Shown here: piece by piece, positions 56,901-64,000 of the stretch
How positions within the stretch are numbered: the first letter of the stretch is position 1
Layout of the letters: every line of letters starts with the position of its first letter
Origin: Atherinomorus stipes
Taxonomy: Eukaryota; Chordata; Actinopteri; Atheriniformes; Atherinidae
Assembly (NCBI GenBank): GCA_023101725.1
Contig: JALJCO010003008.1
Coordinates: 62,001 to 126,000 of the forward strand
Direction of reading: 5' to 3'
Length of the DNA: 64,000 bases
Program-made: the position numbers and the translations under genes
Notes under the pieces: model-generated
Told to the model about the DNA's origin: nothing
The model's input: the letters and a program-made list of their open reading frames with translations, nothing else
Database searches by the model: none

Positions 56901-59087
56901 AAGACAAGAAAATTGATTATTTTCCAATAGATCAACAGGAGAATCTTGCATGAATTCAGCAGAAAGGTCAGAGGTCAGCAGCAGCTAAAAGACTTCTTTT
57001 CTTGCTCAAAAACATTTGGAGAAATGATGGAATAACAATGAAACAGTGGATTATAATGCCTGAATAAGAGAGTGAGGTGAAGCTGATTATGCATCTCCTG
57101 GGATGAGGAGGATGGAGGAGAAAATAAGCCTCTCAGCATGTTCTTGCAATATCTGCTGCAAGTCCAAGTAAAATATTGCTGCAATGATGCATGCCTCAAA
57201 CTAAAGTTAGTCAACTTCCTGTAAAAGTGTAAGATGAGCAACTTTTCACACCAAACATTGTTCACCAAATTAAATGTGCATTAAAATCCTCAGCTACATC
57301 AAGTTTGAGATTTTAAAAGGACATGCCATTATTTTCCCTCTGCAGAAGAAACGTTCCTGAATAGAAATTACAATCTGTGTCTCAGCACGACTGCAAATTT
57401 CCCGGGCGAATTTCATGAATTTAACATACATGCAATGCAACAGTAATTTGCATAATTAAAGATATTTGTTTGTGAAGCAGTTTCTGGAAAGAGGCCGATT
57501 TATTATCATCTAAAAAGTAAAAAATATAATAGAGTTGGACCTTATACCCTACACAATTATCTCAGGCTCCATCATCTTACATGTGAAAAACTTTGCTATT
57601 ACAAGCAGTGAGTCTGGTGAATTTATTTTTCCTTCACCATTTTCAAAATCCCAGAGGGCGTTCCAGGTGGGAGTTAAGAGAGAGCAGACATCTTTGCATC
57701 TTCAAACTAGGGATTGACCGATACAGATTTTTTTTTAGGGCCGATACTGATATTTTCTCATCAACCTCGGCCTATATTACAATACCAGTATCGGCCCCCT
57801 GTAGTATACCAGCACTCCCAGGATTTTCATATCATTATTATCAAAGTATTTTGACTTTGTGAGCAGGACATGATTAAAAATAAAAGTCCAAGATGTTCCT
57901 GCAGTTCAAATCTGACAATATTATGTCTTTGCTAAATCTTTATCCATCCATTTTTACTAGGATTTCTACAACATCTGTAAAGTACAGTAAACAAAGGTTA
58001 CTGTACCACTTTTCATGTTTTTATATATTTTTGTAAAAAAATATTTCTAATTTATCCTGTATTCATGTGTATATTGAAGTGTGATCAAGCTGGAAGATAA
58101 ATCTAAACAAATAGGTGATCCAGGATGCACTGGATCAGGTGGTTTCTCCTCTAAATCTATTCATACGGGGAACTGATGGTCAGTTTCAAAAAGCAGCGGC
58201 AGTAACTTTCTTTCAGCTTCTATTCTGTGGCCCATTTATGTAAATCTGATGGAGATCCACCTAAATACAGATTTTTCATTTTCTGTCCCTATCGTGCTCT
58301 TCTTCACCACAGCGCGAAGTCCGAGACTTATGATCCATAAGCTGATGGATAAAAAAAAAAAAGATGGTTTGGAACACATTTGAGGTTTTTCCCTCCCAAA
58401 ATTAATTTTACTTGATTGTGTGGCGACCCGTCCAGGGTGTACCCTGCCTCTCTCCTGAAAATAGCTGGGATAGGCTCCAGCAACCCCCGCAACTCTGAAC
58501 TGGATAAGCGGTACAGAAAATGACTATGTGGTAAAATCAGGCAGCGCCTTTCACTGCTGTCAATCAGCTGGTTGCAGCTGCGGCTGAATATGATGAACAC
58601 GATGAAAACTAATTTTACAACTTTAAAAAAAAAAAAGGTTCGGAAAAGAGAGGTGGAAAGGAGGGCGGGCGCAGCGTCTCCAGCATCTGCCATCTGTATA
58701 GATGCCTGTCTGTAAATTATGCCGAGGGGAGCGTATTGGCTAATGCACCCACCCTATCGACCGATACCAGCCAAATAACACAAATATTGGTCGATCCCTA
58801 TTTAAAACATAATCCGAATGCATCTTGTCCACCAACCTTCGGCTGTCCATCCAGCAGCCCGTTGAGCTTTGCAAGGGACCGCAGCGACAGAGCGTGGGGC
58901 AGCGACGCCTCGGGGTCTTTTCCCAGCCTCCTCGCCCGGTGGTCGGCGCTGCGGCTGCAGTAACACGACACCAGGAAACCCGACAAGATGGCTCCCAGAA
59001 AGAATGCCACCAGCACGCAGGCGATCAGCAGCGTGTAGTGGACGTTGGCGTTGGCACGCTGGTCTGTGTCTGGAAGACGACGGACAC
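50940..59087 (-). CDS. sema6b: Semaphorin-6 gene, last three exons (most like SEMA6B), 5' part outside the window
   Basis: The exons are 59087-58837, 56893-56762 and 52202-50940. All junctions have GT/AG and matching phases (1 in, then 0 and 0), giving about 548 residues. The first exon encodes a juxtamembrane stretch, a transmembrane helix around LLIACVLVAFFLGAILSGFL followed by cysteines (VSCYC), and a SLRSLAKLNGLLDG motif. The second has TPKMYSSFIPNG. The last begins GDGELSGLPTPDSTPELP, has NQNCNNAKD and VSALDELLKHIHE, then His-rich, poly-Ser and Asn-rich stretches, a SLKPQIPPKP motif and a C-terminal EKYDY. Class 6 semaphorins are transmembrane guidance ligands and receptors acting with plexin-A proteins. 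The LPTPxSTPELP, NNAK and 'LEELL' type motifs favour SEMA6B over 6A, 6C and 6D. The ectodomain exons are not in the window. Confidence 0.8.
52690..53060. repeat. Retroelement-like fragment in the last semaphorin intron
   Basis: The words 'ggtcagaactgaagatgctgtttggatgagaagtgaaacacc' near 52982-53025 are typical of 3' parts of a fish retroelement. The rest is unassigned. Confidence 0.4.
53060..54460. other. Intron sequence without recognised features
   Basis: No exon with suitable splice sites and no clear transposon termini were seen. Confidence 0.4.
54473..56669. mobile_element. 2.2-kb hAT-type element with exact target duplication
   Basis: It starts TATGGCTGAACGATTT and ends AAATCGTTCAGCCCTG, a near-perfect inverted pair. 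Both sides carry GTTTAATG (54465-54472 and 56670-56677). The element has no transposase frame. It contains a smaller TTAA-type MITE at 55269-55943. It lies in the last intron of the semaphorin gene, and its right end is only about 90 bp from the 44-codon exon. Confidence 0.85.
55269..55943. mobile_element. 675-bp TTAA MITE nested in the hAT element
   Basis: The terminal repeats AGGGACTTGAGGCA and TGCCTCAAGTCCCT are perfect over 14 bp and flanked by TTAA on both sides (55265-55268 and 55944-55947). Internally, a block of about 200 bp is repeated in tandem (about 55384-55570 and 55584-55770). Each copy has a TGACGTCA palindrome, at 55545-55552 and 55745-55752, exactly 200 bp apart. Confidence 0.85.
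57708..58800. mobile_element. hAT-like element in the semaphorin intron
   Basis: The ends TAGGGATTGACCGATAC and 'attggtcgatcccta' are inverted copies with one mismatch in the outer 12 bases. The flanks CTTCAAAC and TTTAAAAC agree at 6 of 8 positions, a decayed target duplication. At about 58420-58530 it contains another retroposon-like segment ('gcgacccgtccagggtgtaccctgcc...tgggataggctccagc'). The right end lies 36 bp from the transmembrane exon. Confidence 0.65.
58420..58530 (+). mobile_element. Retroposon 3' fragment nested in the hAT-like element
   Basis: The words 'ggcgacccgtccagggtgtaccctgcc' to 'ggataagcggtacagaaaatga' match a very common fish repeat end. Confidence 0.6.
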
Positions 59088-60760
59088 CTGAAGACACACA
59101 GAGTATATAAAAAGGGCTATTTCAACTTTTTCATTGAAAAAGTACAAAAAAGTTTTGAAAAAAAAAAAGAATACAAGTGAATTAATTATTAAAAATTGGA
59201 GTCAAACATCCAATTTCATAAGCTTCAGTTTTCATTAGATTGTTGTAACTCTTGCAAATAAACTGCTAATACTGAATTCTTTAAATGCTTCAACTCCATT
59301 TATGTCTCATCGAGATTACTGGAAATAAGTAGCAAGACCAAGTAAGATCTTATTATGGAAGCCTGGAGTGGCCATGGCTGTAATTATTTATTCATTGATG
59401 CCATTACTGTATCTTGAGATATGTAGTTAATCATTCCATTATCTCAAGATCACAAAGCTTGTTTTCATGTGATGGCAAGCTAATTTCGCTCATTATCTCG
59501 AGAAATTTGCCAGCTGTATCCTCGAGATATCCTGTGATACCCAGCAGGGGTTAAAAGCTTTTGTTTCTTTCAGTTGGAACATGAGCTCAACATAAATAGT
59601 CTCATGATTCTTGTAATTGCTGCAACTGGTCAGAATCTGTTGCATTTATCGGTAAGCTAAGGCATGGATGTTCTGTTTGCTTCCTGGCAGCGGCTTTCCG
59701 AAAAAAGAAAACCCTTTCTTAAACATTAGGAAACAGTTTTGTCTTTTCAGATAATTACAGAAATTATTCTGTTAGTGAGAAACAATCCTTGTTCTCTTGT
59801 GATAACAAGATCATGAACTCATTTCAAAGTAATGATTATCCCCAAATGGGGATACTGTACAAATGGGGTAATGGATTTGATGCAAAGCACTATATGAATC
59901 TAATCTATTACCATTATTATAGGAAAATAAATTATAATCAAGCATGGTCGCTTAGCTTATGTCCAATCCAGGCTGGACCCAAAAATATTTCTTCAACTTT
60001 CAAGCACTTCAGAGCAAAATAACCTCCATTACTTTGAATGAAACAGCTTTGGAACAGTTGGTCTGCTTCGATCTGTCCAAGAAAACAGTGAAGAGCAACA
60101 ATGAGCTTTTCTTAGACAAATGCAGTAACACTTTCATGGCAGCATCGTGTGGAGATGTTTTTCTACAGCAGGAGGTAAAACTAGTCGCAAAAATGGAGCA
60201 AATAAAATCCTTGTCCTTTGTGCTTAGGCTGTCGAAAATGTTTAGATTACAGCGATGCACACCACCGTGATGAGACATGTATCAGTTCCCATCCGATCAG
60301 GCTCATATTTAATGTCTCTGCTAAGAAGAATGGGAGAAAGTTCCGGAAGAAAGATGCTAAACTCCGATGATCATTATGTTGCTGCTATTGATCGATTTCA
60401 ATTACCAAATAAATTGTGAAAATACTTATTTTTTATTTAAGTGGCTAAACTTTTAATATGAGAATCCATTAAGATCTAAGCTTGTGTGTGTGTGTGCTTC
60501 AACATTGTGGAGATTAATGTGTGAATGTAACTAAAAGGGACCCGAAATAGCCTTAAAACTTAAAAAAAAAAACACCACATGTACACACATTATTACACAT
60601 ATACTGTAAAAACACTGAGGTAAGAGTAATGAAAATACTGTATGCCAATAGTGTGTGTGTGTGTGAGTGTGTGTTCATAATCTAATCAGCTGCAGAACCT
60701 GAAGTAAATTCCCTGCCAGCGGGCAGAGGCTTCTTTGGCTGGATGAGCAAACATTTTGCT
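59088..60760. other. Upstream semaphorin intron, no exon recognised
   Basis: The stretch contains no open frame with semaphorin, PSI or other domain motifs next to splice sites. A short (TG)n run occurs at about 60652-60672. Confidence 0.45.
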
Positions 60761-60768
60761 GACGGTAA

Positions 60769-61085
60769 GTTGACAAGAGAGTTGAGGAGGAGGAGGAGGA
60801 GGGGGACCAGATGGAGGAGAGGTGAGAACAAGGTGAATGGGAAGAAGAAAGAAAGGGTGAGAGGCAGTGATGAGAATTAGACCTAATGAGAAAGAAGTGG
60901 CTCACAGGTGAGAAAACGGGATGTGGAGGAGAGAAAAAGACGACAATGAAGGTGAGATCTGAAAGACGAAGAAGGAATGAGTTGATATGAGAGAGAGAGA
61001 GTAGAGAGAGAGATGGCAAGGCTGACAAAAGGATGAAGGGATGAGAACAGGAGGAGGAGGGGTAGATGTGGCAGAAGAAGAGATG
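60769..61085. repeat. Purine-rich (GA) low-complexity tract
   Basis: The plus strand is dominated by A and G over about 310 bp (gaggaggaggagga..., gagagagagagtagagagag...). The serine- and proline-rich open frame on the other strand follows from composition. Confidence 0.75.
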
Positions 61086-61983
61086 AAAGAGAGTTTATTG
61101 TTTGGCAGTGTTCACCTCATCAGGTGCAGAAACAACATCAAAGCCTTTCAGACACAATGACTCATCAGTCTGTCCAGCAGCGACTCAGCAATGATGCGCG
61201 GAAAAAAAAACACCGAGCTGAGGATGGGTGGGCCGATCGATCCTGCACCGATCAATACTTTGATACACAAATGCTGATTGTGTGGCGGATGGATTTTAGT
61301 ATAACAGGATCAATTCAAAGTTTCTAAGAAGTGACAGAGTTGTTAGCCGCAGCGACACAGTGAGAGCACCATTCTCACCAAAACACCCACAAAGCATCAG
61401 AAACGAGGCGGAGACCAACATGTCATCTCATCTGCAATTTACCTTAGAAAACGTGCCATGTAGATGCAAGGCCAACATATTTATTTTTCCTCCTTATTTT
61501 GCTAATTGTCTCACATAAACACAATTCTAAACTGAACTGAAGTGCATCACTAAATGGATTAGTTACAATGAACTGGTCTGCGTCTGTGAGATAGCCCTGG
61601 GATTACTGGTGTGATTTGATGCTAAACAAATAAAGCTGAATTAAGTTCAACTGAGTTGGTGAAATGTGTAAACATAATGAATACCCAATAACTGCCACAG
61701 AAAACCTTTAAAGTGTCTAGATATATTTAAATTTACCTAATTTTTAATAAATATTACTATCTGTTTTCGTTTTTTTTTATGTATTTTAGCATGTGTATCT
61801 GATAAATGCCAAGCTTTTACTATTGTGCAATAAAAATTGCAACGCATCAATGTGCATGTAATATACAGTATTTCTCCTGTTTTTGGAAACACTGAAATAG
61901 AGATCATCATAATCTTTGATGAAGAGATTTTAGTTTTTATTGCAAAAATGGACAGATGTGTCTAAAATAAAATAAATAATACA

Positions 61984-62400
61984 CCCAACTCAAAAAAATA
62001 AATAAAGGGAACACAACCATTGAAATGTCAATCAAAGCCAGTTTACTTCTGTGCTATCAATCTGTCCAGTTAGGAATAACACTGATTGTGAGTCAATTTC
62101 ACGGCTGTTGTGCAAATGAAACAGACAGCAGGTAGAGATGAGAGCAGTTAGCAAGAAAACCTCTAAAAATGAATGTTCCTGCAAGTGGTTGTCTTAGACC
62201 ATTTCCCCGTCTTCATCGTCTCTGGCTAATTTTTGGTCACATTTGCATTTTGCCCTCACCATACAAGACGGTCAATGCTCGCTGTGGCAAAAAGGTTTGC
62301 CACGTCTCCCAGTAGTGTGGAGGAGATACCAAGAGACAGGCAATATGGAGGAGGTTGTAGGAGGAAACTGACCCATTTCTAACATTTATTAATTTTTCTT
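61984..62400. mobile_element. Degenerate DNA-transposon-like repeat
   Basis: The order 'aaataaagggaacacaaccat...cttctgtgctatcaatctgtccagttaggaataacactgattg...tgttgtgcaaatgaaacagacagcaggt...gcaagtggtt...ggcaaaaaggtttgccacgtctcccag' is a widespread vertebrate repeat in my recollection. A decayed helix-turn-helix-like coding part follows. The class is not fixed. Confidence 0.5.
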
Positions 62401-62840
62401 TAATTCTTATCATTTGAATCAAATGTGAAATATTTGAAAAAATAACCTGTTAATTTTACAAAGCATGTCAGTGGTGGGGCGTGCTTTCTGTGAGACGGTA
62501 AAACAGCCTTAACCATCCCTCACGGCCCACGAGTGCAAAACGCCCGGCCCTGGATGAGTTGTAGGCTTTTATTACAGCATGTTATCTGAGATCTAAACTT
62601 TAAGATTATTATACACGACTCCACTGAATGAAACAATTTCATCACGACTTTTGAAAAAAATTAAACCTTTTCCTGTCATCAGTGGGTTTTTTAATCACCT
62701 ATTTGCAGTTATTTATTGATAATCAGTCTGTGATGAAGTGTAGAACTGCAACGTGACTTCAAAGCGTTCAGCAGTTACATGATGATTAAATGATTATATC
62801 ATGTGTCATATTAACACTGAGATGCAATAAGGTGGAGGTT

Positions 62841-63004
62841 ACCTGTTACAGAGTTCATGAACGCATCATCCAGCAGAAATGATTTTAAGGCTGTTCATGC
62901 AGTCTACGCCAGGATGGAAATGAAAGGCATTAAATTAAGGTAGTATACTATTGCATAGCATCATACATATCATGTAATAGTAAACTTATTACAAAACCAT
63001 ATCA
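62841..63004. mobile_element. Fragment related to the hAT element at 26278, without the SINE
   Basis: 'catgaacgcatcatccagcag...gctgttcatgcagtctacgccaggatggaa' and the following 'tatcatgtaatag..aacttattacaaa' match 26645-26735 and 27030-27090. The SINE at 26748 is absent. Confidence 0.6.
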
Positions 63005-63705
63005 TAAGGGTCAGTTGGCCCTCGACTTGGTGAGGTGGGGATTTTTTGGCCCTCGGTGAACACTAATTGGGGACCCCTGATGTAAAAGCTCAATAAAACT
63101 GTAACTTTTGAAAAGGTATTCAATTTGAGCATCATACTGTAGACCTGCTGGATAAACCACCAGAGTCCATCATGCGAACCCCCGCTCCTCTCGTGTTGCT
63201 CCTGTTTCCTGAAATCACATTCAAGCTTCCGTTCAAGGACAGCATCACAACTGAGTCATCACTGCTGTTCGTTAGCGTGATTAGTCACTTTAAAAGATGA
63301 AAGCGGTGACTTTCAGGTCGTCTTTGTTTGTCTTAACCTCTGCACTGCCGTGGAAGCTTGACTGAGCACCACTTTACATTAGCGGCATCCTGCTTTACAT
63401 TCACAGCAACACGCTTTCTGCAGGCAGCCGTCCAGACCAGGGACTGACAGGTTGATTTGTCTCACGCTCAGTGTGGATTTCAAATTTTACAGTGCGTTTT
63501 CAACAGTCTGAGACGGCTGACAGGAATAGTTTGACGTTCAAGGATGATCCTGCACCGTTTTACTTTGACATTTATTTGTTCAGATAAAGTAAAATAAGAT
63601 CTTTCACAAACACAGATGCATTATTTAGATGTGGGTGGGGAATTGTTAACATATGTCCAGTGAAACTTTGAGAGAAAATACTGATCATGACCTTTATTTC
63701 ATTAA

Positions 63706-64000
63706 AGGGGAAGTCAGTTTTTTTTCAATCTGGAAGTAGCTTTTTCGTGGCGATTCATCCTTATTTACAGACATTTACTTGTTATAATAGTGATGTCATC
63801 AAAGCCACTGCAGTAAAAATGTCTGTAAATAAGGACCAATCACCACAAAAAAAGCCACTTTGAACTCACAGGGGGGGTCCGACTAATGTTTCATAACATA
63901 ACATTGGTGAAATGAAGGAATTTGTGGCAGATAATGCCTTATCTAGAGGCTGCGCGCGGTTGCCCCATCACTTCCATTATTTTGTACATGCACTGATCTG
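63706..64000. mobile_element. TTAA-type MITE, cut by the window end
   Basis: It begins ATTAAAGGGGAAGTCAGTTTTTTTTCAATCTGG. Its right half, 'acccc..ctgtgag' to 'gatctg' in reverse, matches 44810-44950. An inner palindrome 'tccttatttacagacattta...taaatgtctgtaaataagga'-like pairing is visible at 63770-63840. Confidence 0.6.

Noticed and set aside
60675..61028. Serine-rich minus-strand open frame
   Set aside because: Translation of the purine-rich low-complexity tract; no splice or domain evidence.
1..64000. CRISPR arrays, riboswitches, bacterial-type operons or plasmid functions
   Set aside because: The window is clearly vertebrate; no regularly spaced direct repeats or bacterial gene structure were seen.

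Overview
The window reads as teleost fish genomic DNA, probably from a spiny-rayed (percomorph) fish. It holds kappa-like immunoglobulin light-chain segments, two linked C2H2 zinc-finger genes of a type I associate with fish, the membrane and cytoplasmic end of a class 6 semaphorin, and many fish-type SINEs, hAT, Tc1 and TTAA-type MITEs. There are no bacterial features. Genes are intron-containing and have GT/AG splice sites.

Positions 1-18,970 are an immunoglobulin light-chain (IgL) region. V segments lie on the minus strand, and J and C segments on the plus strand. V segments carry 12-bp-spacer RSSs and J segments 23-bp-spacer RSSs, so V-to-J joining here would be inversional. The order is: decayed orphan J (216-260), V1 (1591-2188), V2 with a damaged RSS (4475-4977), J2 and J3 (5632-6086), C1 (6750-7075), a V relic (about 8630-8725), V3 (9510-9992), a 1.7-kb almost pure G tract (9977-11690), a badly degraded V4 (11682-12037), a second constant exon C2 without any visible J (17552-17865), and a V-promoter relic (18896-18965). 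Both C exons are preceded by the same conserved intronic block containing a perfect PU.1/IRF composite motif. A single-exon coiled-coil gene with an A7 frameshift (14204-15530) sits between V4 and C2.

Positions 20,177-29,463 hold two tandem two-exon zinc-finger genes. They share an N-terminal module with the pattern LRxxxNxRLTAAxExIxGVFGRT, spliced in phase 1 to an exon carrying the fingers. The introns and flanks are full of MITEs and SINEs.

Positions 30,000-50,900 are mostly repeats: two Tc1-like elements (one split by a fold-back element), several hAT MITEs with exact 8-bp target duplications, a broken APE-type LINE, tandem tRNA-derived SINEs, and TTAA-type MITEs. I found no convincing host gene there.

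Positions 50,940-59,087 (minus strand) are the last three exons of a semaphorin-6 gene, most like SEMA6B. They encode the transmembrane segment and a low-complexity cytoplasmic tail. The ectodomain exons must lie beyond the window. The introns contain a 2.2-kb hAT element that itself carries a 675-bp TTAA MITE.

The IgL segments show the stages of multigene-cluster decay: intact V and J, V with a dead RSS, J without a nonamer or donor, C without J, and promoter fossils. The G-rich block and the graded damage on either side of it look more like a sequence-quality problem than biology.
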